DNA of 64,000 nucleotides from GCA-2861595 sp035536185 (lineage in GTDB: Bacteria; Actinomycetota; Acidimicrobiia; Acidimicrobiales; GCA-2861595), in the NCBI GenBank assembly GCA_035536185.1, contig DATLOM010000018.1, positions 1 through 64,000 on the forward strand. The letters are read 5' to 3'. Shown one piece after another: positions 43,237-53,116 of this stretch (within the stretch, counting starts at the first letter, position 1; every line of letters begins with the position of its first letter). The notes under the pieces are model-generated. The model was not told where the DNA came from. It did not search any database and saw only the letters and a list, made by a program, of their open reading frames with translations. A program made the translations under genes and the position numbers.

Positions 43237-43883
43237 TCAGCCGATGATCCGCTGGACGAGTGCGCCGGCGGCGTCCCTGTCGGGCGCTGAACCAACCACC
43301 GCGGCGGCCTGCCGGCGCGCTTCCGCACGCCACTCGTCCACTCCGTACTTCTCAGCCAGAGCGGCGACCGTGGGCCACCGCTGCGCAGAGCGGCTTCGGC
43401 GGCAGTGCGGTGGGCCGCGGCCACGAGCGCGGCGGCCAAGGTCCGTTCGGCCTCCACCCACTCGCCCTCCTCTTCGGGCAGCAGGTCGCCGCGGGCCAGG
43501 GCGATCGCCGCTTGGGCCGCCGTACGGGCCGCGGCCAGCCGCCCTTCTTTCAACGCACCGGCGGCTTGTTCGGTCCGAGCGGTCAGCTCGTCGAGATCGA
43601 GCCAGTCGGCCCTCAGCGCGTAGCCGGCGTCGGTTCGCGGAAGGCGGTCCTGGCCGAGCACGCCCCGGAGCCGGGATACGAGAACTCCGAGCTGCTCGGC
43701 CGGCCTCGCTGGTTGCTCGCCAGCCCAGACGATCTCGGCCAGCCGGTCGACCGGGACCGGCCGACCCCTGCCCAACGCCAGCGCCTTCAGCACGGTTCGA
43801 CCCTTGCGGCTCCCCAGCTCTCGCTCGTCGAACCCCTCGACCACGAGGCCCCCGAGCAAGCGCACGCGCAGTGGGTCTCCCAC
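43237..43883 (-). pseudogene. SARP/BTAD-type transcriptional activator with a one-base frameshift
   Basis: From the start at 43883: an OmpR-like winged helix (VRLLGGLVVEGF, KGRTVLKALALGRGRPVP, VDRLAEIVWAGEQP, VLVSRLRGVLGQDRL) and a BTAD helical part (RTEQAAGALKEGRLAAARTA, AERTLAAALVAAAHRTAAEAALRS). Near 43385 one missing base shifts the frame; the other frame goes on with RWPTVAALAEKYGVDEWRAE to a stop at 43237. Such regulators often drive specialised metabolism. Whether the protein is intact in the cell is uncertain. Confidence 0.75.
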
Positions 43884-43912
43884 CGGCCAAAGCTACGACT
43901 GAGGCGCTCCTG

Positions 43913-44176
43913 TCAGCGGACCACCTCCAGCTGTGGGCGGACGGTGGCGCCGGCGCTGCGACCGACCTCCGGCAGGGATGCCGGGGGCACGACCGGCTCG
44001 CGTCGCCAGCTCCAGGTCCGCGTGCCGGCGAACATCGCCGTCGCCCAGCCATCGGCCTCCTCGGCCGAGGCGAAGGGGCCCACCATCCCCTGATATGCGC
44101 CGGCCTTGGTCAGCACCAGGACCCATTCGGCGGCAACCGGCTGCTCGCCCACCATGCCGTTCGTGCTCGTCGCCAT
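43913..44176 (-). CDS. 87-aa protein, unknown function
   Basis: ATG 44176 gives MATSTNGMVG; a GTG at 44194 is possible. The core WVLVLTKAGAYQGMVGPFAS, AEEADGWATAMF resembles short SPOR-like or interaction modules, but the match is weak. Divergent from the nuclease gene across 79 bp carrying an inverted repeat. Confidence 0.5.
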   Translation of the reverse strand: MATSTNGMVGEQPVAAEWVLVLTKAGAYQGMVGPFASAEEADGWATAMFAGTRTWSWRREPVVPPASLPEVGRSAGATVRPQLEVVR

Positions 44177-44195
44177 GCCCGGAAGGTACGCCACC

Positions 44196-44234
44196 GCTGT
44201 GACAGAAACGGGGATTCCGCCTTCCTGTCACAGC
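44196..44234. promoter_or_regulatory. Inverted repeat GCTGTGACAG-N19-CTGTCACAGC
   Basis: Perfect 10-base arms (44196-44205 and 44225-44234) are separated by 19 bp in the divergent gap between the 87-aa gene and the AddB-like gene. The right arm ends 21 bp before ATG 44256. It could be an operator for the recombination genes or a mRNA hairpin. Confidence 0.5.
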
Positions 44235-44255
44235 CCTCCTGTACAACTGCCTGTG

Positions 44256-47200
44256 ATGCCTTTGGTCACAAGCGCCCCCGCTGGGCCCGCCGCCCGCACC
44301 GCTCTCCGCGAGCGGATCGGCGCAGCCAAGGCCGGCGACCCCTTGGCACCGGTCACCGTCGCCGTTCCCTCGCCCTACGCCGGCCTGTCCCTGCGCCGCC
44401 ATCTTGGCTCGCAGCCCGGGGGCCTGGTGAACGTCGCCTTCATCCCACTGGCCCGGGTCGCCGAGCTGCTGGGCGCCCCCTCACTGGCCGCCGCCCGCCG
44501 TCGCCCGCTCGCCGCCGCCGTCCGGCGGGAGGCCCTTCGGGTCCTGCTCGGCGAGAGCGCCGGCTTGTTCGGCCCGATCGCCGGCCATGCCACCACCATC
44601 CGGGCCCTCGACCGCACGCTGGTAGAGCTCCGGGCCTGTTCAGCGGAGTCCCTGGAGCGCCTCGCGCAAGCCGGCCCCCGCGCCGCTGAGGTCGTCGACC
44701 TCCACCGCTCACTGCGGGCCCGGCTCGAAGCCGGCTGGTACGACGAGCACGATCTCGCGGCCGCCGCCGCCCGCGCCATCCGCGACGGCAGCCCGGTCCT
44801 CGCCGATCTCGGCCATGTCATCGTCTTCTGCCCCCGCCGCCTCGCTCCGTCCGCCACCGGCCTCCTCGATGCCCTCGGCGACTCCGCTACCGTCATCGAG
44901 GCCGGCCACGAAGCCGCGCCGCCGGTCGGCAGCGCCATCGTGGGCTGCGCCGATCCCGACGAGGAGGTGCGGGCCGCAGTGCGTGGGGTGGCGGACCGCC
45001 TCGCCCGGCCCGAGCCCACGCCCCTTCACCGCATGGCGATCCTCTACCCGTCCGGTGGCCCATACGCCACCATCGCCCACCAGCAGCTGGCCGCCGCCGG
45101 CATCCCCCACAACGGGCCGGCCGGCCGCACCCTCGCCCTCACCGTCGCCGGCCGGGCCCTTCTCGGGCTGCTCGACCTCGGTGCCGGCGAAGTCGGCCGG
45201 AACGAACTCGCCACGTGGTTGGCGTCGGCGCCCATCCTCGAGCGAGCCGATGGCCCAGAGCTGGCGCCCGGCGCGCGCTGGGACACCCTTTCCCGGCGCG
45301 CTGGTGTGGTAGCCGGCGCGGGCCACTGGAAGGAGCGGCTCGACAGCCTGGTGGCCGACCTTCACCAGCAAGCCGACCTCTCGCACCGCCTCGAGGCGGA
45401 AAGCGGCGAAGACGATCCCAAGGCCGAGCAACGGCGGCAGCGCCTCGAGCGGGACATCGCATCGGTGGAACGGCTCCACCTGTTCGTGGAGGAGCTCCAC
45501 GCCGCCATCGACCCTGGCCGGCGCACCACCTGGGCCGCCATGTCGACCTGGGCCGCGGGCCTGCTCGACCGCTATCTCGGCGGCCCGCTCCATCATCGTC
45601 ACTGGCCGGAGGAGGAGCAGGAGGCGTGGCAAGACGTCCACCTGGTACTCGACAGCCTCGCCAATCTCGACGCCATGGGAGGCGCCGTCGATCTGGCGGC
45701 CTTCCGCCACGCGGTGGCGTTGGAGCTGGAGGTGCAGGCAGAACGCGAAGGCACCTTCGGTGACGGGGTCTTCGTGGGACCGGTGGGTGCCGCCTGGGCC
45801 ACAGACTTCGACACTGTCTTCCTCCTCGGTCTCGCCGAAGGCAGCCTCCCCCGGCTGGGCCGCCAGGACGCCCTCCTGCCCGACGCCGAGCGGGCCATGG
45901 CCGGCGAGCTGGCCCGGCGGGCCGAGCGCCAGAGCGACGAGCACGCTGAGTACCTCGCGGCGCTGGCCAGTGCGCCCGAACGGCTCCTTCTCTGGCCGAG
46001 AACCGATCTGCGGGACGGGCGGCAGCGCCTGCCTTCGCGCTGGCTGCTCCACACGGCTTCTCACCTGGCCGGGTGGCCCATCTTCAGCAGTGACCTGGCC
46101 GCCCTCGCCGGGGGTGGTGGCGGCGGGGGTGGCGAGGCCGTGCACGACGTGGCGTCGTTCGAGGCCGGCATGGGCCACGGCCGCGAGCCGGGCTCCCTGC
46201 TGGACCACGACCTGGCCAGCCTGCTCGAGTGGAGAGCGGCCGGCGGCGAGGCCACGCGCCACCATCTCGTCGCTGCCAACCCGGCACTGGCCGCCGGTAT
46301 GGCCGCCACGGCCGGGCGCGAAAGCGCCGAGCTCACCCGCTTCGACGGCAATGTGCCCGCCGGCGCCACCGACGCCCTCGCTGCCGGCGCAGTGCTGTCG
46401 GCCACCAGCCTGCAGACCTACGCCCAGTGCCCACTGAGGTACTTCCTCACCAAGCAACTGGGCCTGGCCGCGGAGGAGAAGCCCGAGGACCTGGTGACCA
46501 TCGGGGCAATGCAGAGAGGCACCCTGGTGCACGCCATCCTCGAGGACTACGTGGTGTCGCTGCTGGAGGGCCAGCCCCGGTCGCTGGATCGCCTGCTGGA
46601 GATGGCCGAGTCCCGCTTCGCCGAGGCCGAGTCCCGGGGGCTCACCGGCCGGCCGGTTCTGTGGCGCTACGAGCGCCAGAAGATGGTGCGCGAGCTCGAG
46701 CGCATCCATGTGCTCGATGTGGACATGACGCCGCTGGCGGCAGAGCTCCCCTTCGGTGACCACGGCCACGAGCCGGTCACCCTCACCCTCCCCGACGGCC
46801 GCACGATCGGCTTCCGGGGCAGGGCCGACCGCGTCGACCGGGACAAGACCGGCGCCCTGGTGGTCACCGACTACAAGACCGGGGGCTCGGAGGGGTACAA
46901 GGCCATGGAGACAGATCCCGTCGACCGGGGCACGAAGCTCCAGTTGCCGCTCTACGCCATGGCCGCCCGTCAGCGGTTCCCCGAGGTGGGCGCGGGCCAG
47001 CCCCTGCGCTCCCGCTACTGGATCATCTCAGAGAAGGGCGGCTTCAAGGAGTTCCCCATCGAGCTGACCGACAGGGTGACGGAGCGTTTCCGCCAGGTGC
47101 TCGGGGTGATCGTCGACGGCATCACCGCCGGCAACTTCCCCGCCCGCCCCGGAAAGCCGGGGTGGAAGACGCCCGAGAACTGCCGGTGGTGCGACATGGG

Positions 47201-47324
47201 TTCGCTCTGCCAGCAGGACCGGGAGAGGCAGTGGGAGCGCAAGAAGAACCAGCCCGGCCTTGCCGCCTACGTGGAGATGGCCGAGGGAGAAACGGCGAGC
47301 GGAGGAGACGCGGCCGGTGGCTGA
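44256..47324 (+). CDS. AddB/RecB-like PD-(D/E)XK nuclease
   Basis: This is a 1022-aa protein. The C-terminal third is a RecB-type nuclease: GTLVHAILEDYV, FRGRADRVDRDKTGALVVTDYKTGG (Asp and Lys of the PD-(D/E)XK core), LQLPLYAMAARQRFP. Cysteines in YAQCPLRYFL and NCRWCDMGSLC match an AddB-type iron-sulfur cluster. The N-terminal two thirds resemble an inactivated helicase: no GKT Walker A, and LLGLAEGSLPRLGRQD in the later helicase area. It partners the helicase overlapping by 8 bp to repair double-strand breaks. ATG 44256 is chosen after the promoter repeat. Confidence 0.85.
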   Translation: MPLVTSAPAGPAARTALRERIGAAKAGDPLAPVTVAVPSPYAGLSLRRHLGSQPGGLVNVAFIPLARVAELLGAPSLAAARRRPLAAAVRREALRVLLGESAGLFGPIAGHATTIRALDRTLVELRACSAESLERLAQAGPRAAEVVDLHRSLRARLEAGWYDEHDLAAAAARAIRDGSPVLADLGHVIVFCPRRLAPSATGLLDALGDSATVIEAGHEAAPPVGSAIVGCADPDEEVRAAVRGVADRLARPEPTPLHRMAILYPSGGPYATIAHQQLAAAGIPHNGPAGRTLALTVAGRALLGLLDLGAGEVGRNELATWLASAPILERADGPELAPGARWDTLSRRAGVVAGAGHWKERLDSLVADLHQQADLSHRLEAESGEDDPKAEQRRQRLERDIASVERLHLFVEELHAAIDPGRRTTWAAMSTWAAGLLDRYLGGPLHHRHWPEEEQEAWQDVHLVLDSLANLDAMGGAVDLAAFRHAVALELEVQAEREGTFGDGVFVGPVGAAWATDFDTVFLLGLAEGSLPRLGRQDALLPDAERAMAGELARRAERQSDEHAEYLAALASAPERLLLWPRTDLRDGRQRLPSRWLLHTASHLAGWPIFSSDLAALAGGGGGGGGEAVHDVASFEAGMGHGREPGSLLDHDLASLLEWRAAGGEATRHHLVAANPALAAGMAATAGRESAELTRFDGNVPAGATDALAAGAVLSATSLQTYAQCPLRYFLTKQLGLAAEEKPEDLVTIGAMQRGTLVHAILEDYVVSLLEGQPRSLDRLLEMAESRFAEAESRGLTGRPVLWRYERQKMVRELERIHVLDVDMTPLAAELPFGDHGHEPVTLTLPDGRTIGFRGRADRVDRDKTGALVVTDYKTGGSEGYKAMETDPVDRGTKLQLPLYAMAARQRFPEVGAGQPLRSRYWIISEKGGFKEFPIELTDRVTERFRQVLGVIVDGITAGNFPARPGKPGWKTPENCRWCDMGSLCQQDRERQWERKKNQPGLAAYVEMAEGETASGGDAAGG

Positions 47325-50300
47325 CGAGGCGGTACGGGAAGCCGTCCTGGAGCGCCTCGGCGAGACCCTCTTCGTGGAGGCGGGGGCGGGCACGGGCAAG
47401 ACCACGGCACTGGTGGGCCGGATCGTGGAGCTGGCCCGACGGAACCCGTCGGTCATGCCCCATGTCGCGGCCATCACCTTCACCGAGGCTGCCGCGGCCG
47501 AGCTGCGTGACCGTATCCGGGCCCGGCTGGAGGCGGCGGCGACCACCGAGCCGGCGCTCAGGAAGGCGGTCGACGAGCTCGACGAGGCGGCCATCTGCAC
47601 CCTGCACGCCTTCGCCCTGCGCATACTGACCGAACACCCGGTGGAGGCGGGGCTGCCTCCGGGCGTCGAGGTTCTCGACGAGACCCGCTCGGCTTTGGCC
47701 TTCGAGGAACGTTGGCGTCGCCTGCTCGACCAGCTGCTCGACCACCCCGAGTGCAGCGAGATCGTTCTGCGGGGGCTGGCCGCCGGCCTCAACCTCGACT
47801 CGGTAAAGGAGATGGCCCGGATCTTCCATCAGCACTGGGACCGGCTGGAGGCCGCTCCCGTCGATCCGCCGGCGCTGGTTGCCGTCGATCCCACTCCCGT
47901 CATCGTCGCCGTCCGCGCCGCCTGTGGGTGGCTGGGCGGCGGCCGCTGCACCGACGAGACGGACGGCCTCTGGGGCTGGCTCTCCGGCCTGCCGGCCTGG
48001 GCCGAGGCGCTGCAGCGCAGCGAGAGTGAGCTCGGCACTCTCCATCTCCTGGCCAATCCACCGGATCCCCTCAAAGCCCCCAAGGGCGCCAACCCGGCAT
48101 GGAACGGCGGGATCGAAGCGGTCCGAGAGGCGGCGGCGGCGGTTTCGGCCGCCCGCACCGGGTTGCTGGTGGCGGTACGGGAGAACGTGCTCCTCCACCT
48201 GGTAGCCGCCGTGCAGCGCTTCACCCTGGATGAGGTGCAGCGCAGGCAGGCTGACGGGCGCCTCGACTTCCACGACCTGCTGGTGCTCGCCCGCGACGTC
48301 GTGCGGGATCAGCCCTCGGTGCGGGCATCGCTGCGCGACCGCTTCTCCCACGTGCTCATCGACGAGTTCCAGGACACCGACCCGCTTCAGGTGGAGCTGG
48401 CCACGCTGCTGGGTGCCGGCGGGGGCGCCGGCGACCGACTGGAGGACGGCCGGCTGTTCTTCGTGGGCGACGCCATGCAGTCGATCTACCGCTTCCGCCG
48501 GGCCGACATCAGGCTCTTCGCCCAGGTCCGTGAGCTGGTGGAGAACCCCCTGTCCCTCACCGACAACTGGCGGTCGGTACCGGGGATCCTCGAGTGGGTC
48601 AACACGCTCTTCTTCGAGAAGGTCGGCACCGGCATTCCCGACGTGCAGCCCGCCTACCAGGCGCTGGTCGCCTCCCGCCCGGCGCTCACGGACGAGCTAC
48701 CGGTGGTGGTGCTGGGCCAAGGCCACGATGCTCCCGTGGGCGCGGTCCGGGAGGTCGAGGCGGCAGAGGTGGCCGCCACCATCACCAGGATCCGAGCCGA
48801 AGGCTGGGCCATCGGCTCCGGCACCGGGCAGGCTCGGCTCCGGGACATCGCCGTGCTGCTCCCCACCCGCACGTCGCTGCCCCACCTGGAGACGGCCCTC
48901 GACGAGGCCGGCGTCCCCTACCGGATCGACAGCGCGTCGCTGGTCTGGGGCACCCAGGCCGTGCGCGACCTGCTGAACGCGCTGCGGGCCATCGACGATC
49001 CCACCGACGAGATCGCCCTCGTGGCCGCCCTGCGCTCGCCGCTGTTCGGCTGTGGCGACGACGACCTGCTGGCCTACCACCAGGCCGGAGGAGCCTGGGA
49101 CCTGCGCCACCCAGGCGATTCGCCCGGGCTCACCGACCTCGGCGCCGGCCACCCGGTGCTCGCCGGTCTCGACGAGCTGCGCCGGCTCCACGACCAGCGG
49201 TGGTGGGTGGGCGTATCGGCCATGGTCGAGCAGGTGATGCGCGAGCTGCGGTGCTTCGAGCTGGCCTTCGCCCACAAGCGCCCACGCGACCACTGGCGGC
49301 GCCTGCGCTGGGTGCTCGAGCAGGCCAGGGCGTTCGAAGCGGGCGAGGGTGGCACGCTGCGGAACTTCGTCGACTGGGCCGCTCTGCAGGGAGAGGACGA
49401 GATCAGGGTGCGCGAGGCGGCGCTGCCGGAGTCGGACGACGACGCCGTGCGCATCCTCACGGTCCACGGTGCCAAGGGCCTCGAGTTCCCCGTGGTGGTG
49501 CTGAGCGGGCTCAACGCCCAGATCCAGTACGGCCTGAAGCGACCGGCCCAGGCCCTCTGGGACGAGAACGGGCGGGTGGAGGTCCGCACCTGGAACGACT
49601 TCCGGACCTCCGGGTACGCCGCTCTCGAACAGGTGGAGCGGGAGCTGGACGAACAGGAGCGTTTGCGACTCCTCTATGTCGCCGCCACCCGGGCCGAGGA
49701 CCACCTGGTCGTCAGCGTCCACCACCCCGACAAGGGCGCCGACACCCAGGCCAGGCAGCTCTTCGCCTTCTGCGAGGCCCACCCCCACCTGTGGCGCCGG
49801 CTGGAGGAAGCCGCTCCCCCGGCGGCGGACCTGGCCCCGCCGGCGCCGCCCGCCGATCCCGAGGCAGGGCGGCGCCGAGCCGCCTGGCTGACGGCGCGCC
49901 AAGCGCGCATCGACCGCCATCGCCGTGCCCCGGTGCGGGCGGCTACCTCCATCGCCGAGACGGGCCACAGCCACGGGGCGGTCCACGGCGGCGTTGGCAG
50001 AGGCGGCTCCGGCCTCCTTGCCGGCCGCCCAGGCGAGGCCGTCGACGAAGGTGTTGTCATCGGCGACACCGTCGATACGAGGCTCGTGGCGGCCAGTACT
50101 CGGCGGGGCCGCCCCGATGGCACCTCCATCGGCCGCGCCGTGCACGCCACCCTCCAGTCGGTCGACCTCGCCACCGGTGCGGGGCTGTCCGACATAGCCG
50201 CGGCCCAGGCCGCGGCCGAAGGAGTGGCCTCCGCCGCCGCCGGCATCGCGGCCATGGCCCGAGCCGCTCTCGAAAGCAGCACCGTGCAGGAAGCGGCCGC

Positions 50301-50640
50301 CCACCGGAACTGGCGGGAGCTGTACGTCGCCGCACCAATCGGATCGATCACCCTCGAGGGCTTCGTCGACCTGCTCTACGAGACCTCCGACGGGCTGGTG
50401 GTGGTCGACTACAAGACCGACGCCGTCACCACCGAAGCGGAGATGGCCGGCGCCGTCGCCCGCCACCGCCTCCAGGGAGCGGCCTACGCGGTGGCGCTCG
50501 AGGAAGCGCTGGGCCGACCGGTCAAGGCGTGCCGCTTCGTGTTCGTGTGCGGTGGCGTGGCCCGGGAGCGGGAGATCGAAGACCTGCTGGCGGCCATGGC
50601 CGAGGTCCGCGCCATCCTCGCCGCCGAGCAGGTGGCCTAG
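47317..50640 (+). CDS. AddA/UvrD-family helicase-nuclease
   Basis: This is a 1107-aa protein. Helicase motifs: FVEAGAGTGKTTALVGRI (Walker A), ITFTEAAAAELRDRIR (Ia), VLIDEFQDTDPLQ (Walker B), VGDAMQSIYRFRRAD (III), VLLPTRTSLPHLE, ILTVHGAKGLEFPVVVLSG (V) and LLYVAATRAEDHLVVSV (VI). At the end VVVDYKTDAVTTEAEM is a second PD-(D/E)XK nuclease core, and GRPVKACRFVFVCGG follows. GTG 47317 lies after GGAGGAGA and overlaps the nuclease gene. The two form a dual-nuclease end-resection complex like AddAB; the AdnAB system of actinobacteria is the other possible relative. Confidence 0.9.
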   Translation: MADEAVREAVLERLGETLFVEAGAGTGKTTALVGRIVELARRNPSVMPHVAAITFTEAAAAELRDRIRARLEAAATTEPALRKAVDELDEAAICTLHAFALRILTEHPVEAGLPPGVEVLDETRSALAFEERWRRLLDQLLDHPECSEIVLRGLAAGLNLDSVKEMARIFHQHWDRLEAAPVDPPALVAVDPTPVIVAVRAACGWLGGGRCTDETDGLWGWLSGLPAWAEALQRSESELGTLHLLANPPDPLKAPKGANPAWNGGIEAVREAAAAVSAARTGLLVAVRENVLLHLVAAVQRFTLDEVQRRQADGRLDFHDLLVLARDVVRDQPSVRASLRDRFSHVLIDEFQDTDPLQVELATLLGAGGGAGDRLEDGRLFFVGDAMQSIYRFRRADIRLFAQVRELVENPLSLTDNWRSVPGILEWVNTLFFEKVGTGIPDVQPAYQALVASRPALTDELPVVVLGQGHDAPVGAVREVEAAEVAATITRIRAEGWAIGSGTGQARLRDIAVLLPTRTSLPHLETALDEAGVPYRIDSASLVWGTQAVRDLLNALRAIDDPTDEIALVAALRSPLFGCGDDDLLAYHQAGGAWDLRHPGDSPGLTDLGAGHPVLAGLDELRRLHDQRWWVGVSAMVEQVMRELRCFELAFAHKRPRDHWRRLRWVLEQARAFEAGEGGTLRNFVDWAALQGEDEIRVREAALPESDDDAVRILTVHGAKGLEFPVVVLSGLNAQIQYGLKRPAQALWDENGRVEVRTWNDFRTSGYAALEQVERELDEQERLRLLYVAATRAEDHLVVSVHHPDKGADTQARQLFAFCEAHPHLWRRLEEAAPPAADLAPPAPPADPEAGRRRAAWLTARQARIDRHRRAPVRAATSIAETGHSHGAVHGGVGRGGSGLLAGRPGEAVDEGVVIGDTVDTRLVAASTRRGRPDGTSIGRAVHATLQSVDLATGAGLSDIAAAQAAAEGVASAAAGIAAMARAALESSTVQEAAAHRNWRELYVAAPIGSITLEGFVDLLYETSDGLVVVDYKTDAVTTEAEMAGAVARHRLQGAAYAVALEEALGRPVKACRFVFVCGGVAREREIEDLLAAMAEVRAILAAEQVA

Positions 50641-51782
50641 TGCACCGTCGCCGCCGCGTCCGCCACCGCATCCGCCGGACGGTCACCCCCGTATCTCTTG
50701 GCCGCCGCAGTCACGTTCACGGCCACGGCGGTCACCGGCACGGCCATGAAGCTGCCGGGCAGGCCGAACAGCGCGCCGCCGGTCATGATCGCCAGCAGGA
50801 CCACCACGGGATGGAGGTTGAGGGCCCGGCCGTAGACGACGGGCGCCAGCAGGTCGTTGTCGAACTGCTGGAGCAGCACGGCCACGATCAGGATCACGAC
50901 GGCGCCGTCGAACCCGGCGGTGGCGAGAGCCACGAGCACGGCGATGCCGCCAGCCACGATGGCCCCCACGAAGGGCACGAAGGCGGCCAGGAACGTCAGC
51001 AGGGCGACGGGCAGCGCCAGCTTCGCCCCCACCACCGTCAGGGCCACGCCGATGGCGATGCCCTCCACCAGGCCCAGCAGGGCCGCCCCCCGCAGGTAGC
51101 CGCCGAGCGTCGTCCACGCCTGCCGGGCGAGGACATCGGCCATCTCCCGCCGCGGGGCCGGCACCAGGCCGCGCGCCCAACCGAGGAACCGGTCGCCGTC
51201 CTTCAGGGCGAAGAAGGTGACGATGATCCCCAGGAACACGCCGATGATGGCCTCCACCACGAGGATGGCTCCCGACACCACGGCGCCGCCCGACGACTCC
51301 AGCGCTGTGCGGGCCCTGTCACCGAGGTCCTCCCGTATTCGAGCTATGTCGGCGCGGTTGACGTCGAAGGGGCTGTCCTCCACCAACCACCGCTCGACGT
51401 CGTCGACGGCCTTTCCGAGCGTCGGTCCCAGGTCCTGCAGCTCGTCGGCCATCGAGGAGCCGATGGCGGCGAAGGCGGCAACCATGACGGCGAGGAAGCC
51501 CAGCAGGGCCGTGCCCGCGGCCAGGCTCTTCGGCCACCGCCGTAGGCGCAGCCACGAAACCGGCACCGTCAGGACGCGGGAGAAGAGCAGCGCCACGACG
51601 AGCGGGATGAGGACGATGCGGACCCGCCCCAGGAGCGAGAGCAGGGCCAAGGCCGCGGCCCCGACGACCAGCAGGCGCCAGCTGTAGGCGGCCAGTCGCT
51701 CCAGCACCGGATGTACGCCGCCACCGACGGGTGCGGTCGACCCGGCTGCCACCTCCTGCTCGCCGGCCGCGGGTGGGCTCAC
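50637..51782 (-). CDS. AI-2E-family (PerM-type) membrane transporter
   Basis: This is a 381-aa protein with about eight helices. Family marks: IVLIPLVVALLFSRVLTVPV near the start, GVFLGIIVTFFALKDGDRFL, LLGLVEGIAIGVALTVVGAK, ALLTFLAAFVPFVGAIVAGG and the C-terminal LNLHPVVVLLAIMTGGALFG. GTG 51782 is favoured over TTG 51788. The two opposing TAG stops of this gene and the helicase share the same CTAG palindrome (50637-50640). Substrate unknown; some members export small signals or ions. Confidence 0.85.
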   Translation of the reverse strand: MSPPAAGEQEVAAGSTAPVGGGVHPVLERLAAYSWRLLVVGAAALALLSLLGRVRIVLIPLVVALLFSRVLTVPVSWLRLRRWPKSLAAGTALLGFLAVMVAAFAAIGSSMADELQDLGPTLGKAVDDVERWLVEDSPFDVNRADIARIREDLGDRARTALESSGGAVVSGAILVVEAIIGVFLGIIVTFFALKDGDRFLGWARGLVPAPRREMADVLARQAWTTLGGYLRGAALLGLVEGIAIGVALTVVGAKLALPVALLTFLAAFVPFVGAIVAGGIAVLVALATAGFDGAVVILIVAVLLQQFDNDLLAPVVYGRALNLHPVVVLLAIMTGGALFGLPGSFMAVPVTAVAVNVTAAAKRYGGDRPADAVADAAATVH

Positions 51783-51867
51783 GGTCAACGGATCAGGCAG
51801 TCACAGTGCGCCACATTGCCGTTCTTCCCGCCAGCCGGCGAACGATGCCAGACCGGATGGCTTGATC

Positions 51868-52710
51868 TCAGGGGCGCCGGGCGGTGATCAGCCAGGCCGA
51901 GGAACCCAGGAGGACCCCCTCGTCGCTCTGGTGGGCCACCAGTGCCTGGTGCAACTGCTCCAATGCAATGGCCTTCGGCTGGTCGTCGAGATCCTGGGTC
52001 AGGCCCTCGACTATCCCCTGGGTCGCGAAGAAGGCGAATGCGTCGTCACCATCGGTTCCGAACTTCAGCGGTTCCTCCACGGCCTGAAGGTTGATCTGGT
52101 CGAAGCCGGCCTCGTCGAGGACACGACGCACATGAGCAGGATCAGCCAGGCCGAACGGCCCCGGTGCCGAAGGCGGCGGCTGGGGCAGCGTCCGGCCGGC
52201 TGCCAGCGCGGCCCGGACGACGTTCAGCCACTCGTTGTTCGCCATCTCCTGCCACGCCAGCATCGCCAGCCGGCCACCGGGCTTCAGGGCCCGGCCGATG
52301 TTGGCGAAGGCGGCAAAGGGGTCGGCGAAGAACATCCCACCGAAGCTGCTGATGGCGACGTCGAAGGCGGCTTCCTCGAAAGGATGGACCTGGGCGTCGG
52401 TCTGCTCGAAGCGGACGTTGGTGAGGCCCTCCTCCTCGCTGCGCCGGCGGGCGTACTCGAGCATCCTCGACGACAGGTCCACCCCCAGCACCTGTCCCGG
52501 CGCCGCCAGCCGGGCGGCCTGCCTCGTCGACTGACCCGTGCCGCAACCGATGTCGAGGACCGAATCGCCAGACTTGATCGGCCGGCGCTCGAGGAACACG
52601 TCCCACAACCGCTGCCCGGCTGACTCGTAGCGCTCGGCATGCTCGGTCCACACGTCGCCGTCGTGGCCGTCCCATGCCGCCGCCATCTCCTGGTTGGCGA
52701 TGGTCATCAT
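51868..52710 (-). CDS. SAM-dependent methyltransferase (UbiE/Methyltransf_11 type)
   Basis: This is a 280-aa protein. SGDSVLDIGCGTGQSTRQAA is motif I, VLGVDLSSRMLEYARR motif II, FDVAISSFGGMFFADPFAAF and LKPGGRLAMLAWQEMANNEW the later ones. ATG 52710 has AAGGAGAGC just before it. The N-terminal WDGHDGDVWTEHAERYES is common in this subgroup. Small-molecule substrate; no pathway context. Confidence 0.85.
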   Translation of the reverse strand: MMTIANQEMAAAWDGHDGDVWTEHAERYESAGQRLWDVFLERRPIKSGDSVLDIGCGTGQSTRQAARLAAPGQVLGVDLSSRMLEYARRRSEEEGLTNVRFEQTDAQVHPFEEAAFDVAISSFGGMFFADPFAAFANIGRALKPGGRLAMLAWQEMANNEWLNVVRAALAAGRTLPQPPPSAPGPFGLADPAHVRRVLDEAGFDQINLQAVEEPLKFGTDGDDAFAFFATQGIVEGLTQDLDDQPKAIALEQLHQALVAHQSDEGVLLGSSAWLITARRP

Positions 52711-52918
52711 GCTCTCCTTGCTCAGCGCATCCCCTGGCTCATCCTGACCGGCCAGTTCTAGACGACGACGTGGGCGGGCCGAGTGGGCGGAGGCGGTGGT
52801 GGAGCAATGGCCCGACGAGTGCGACGCGTACCTCAGAGGCGCAGCGGAGAGGCGCCGCCGGACCACGAGCAGCTCACTACCTTCGGACGGAGCCGGCACC
52901 GGGTTCTAGGCTCCGGGT

Positions 52919-53116
52919 GTGCCGGGCCAGATCATCGACGGCGAACGCTGGATCGCCGAGCGCCTCCGCTTCCTCCGGGCACGCCTGGACGAGGAGCTCT
53001 CGGAGGACGAGCGTCGCGCCGTCGAGGAAGAGGTGAACCTCCTGGCCCAGGAGCGAGGATTGCGGGCCGATGGCCGGCGCGGCTCGAGGATCCTGCGGAG
53101 ACTGCGGCGGAGGTAA
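52919..53116 (+). CDS. 65-aa charged helical protein
   Basis: The GTG start gives a highly charged helix-forming protein (ERWIAERLRFLRARLDEELS, EDERRAVEEEVNLLAQERGL) with a basic RRLRRR tail. It resembles small coiled-coil proteins of actinobacteria. No strong ribosome site. 52711-52918 upstream shows no other gene. Confidence 0.45.
   Translation: MPGQIIDGERWIAERLRFLRARLDEELSEDERRAVEEEVNLLAQERGLRADGRRGSRILRRLRRR

Noticed and set aside
44709..46769. 686-aa open frame on the - strand
   Set aside because: Antisense to the AddB-like gene, with no recognisable motif.
48594..51545. 983-aa open frame on the + strand
   Set aside because: It overlaps the clear AddA-like gene in another frame; the sequence is Arg/Gly/Pro-rich with no domain, typical of a high-GC shadow.
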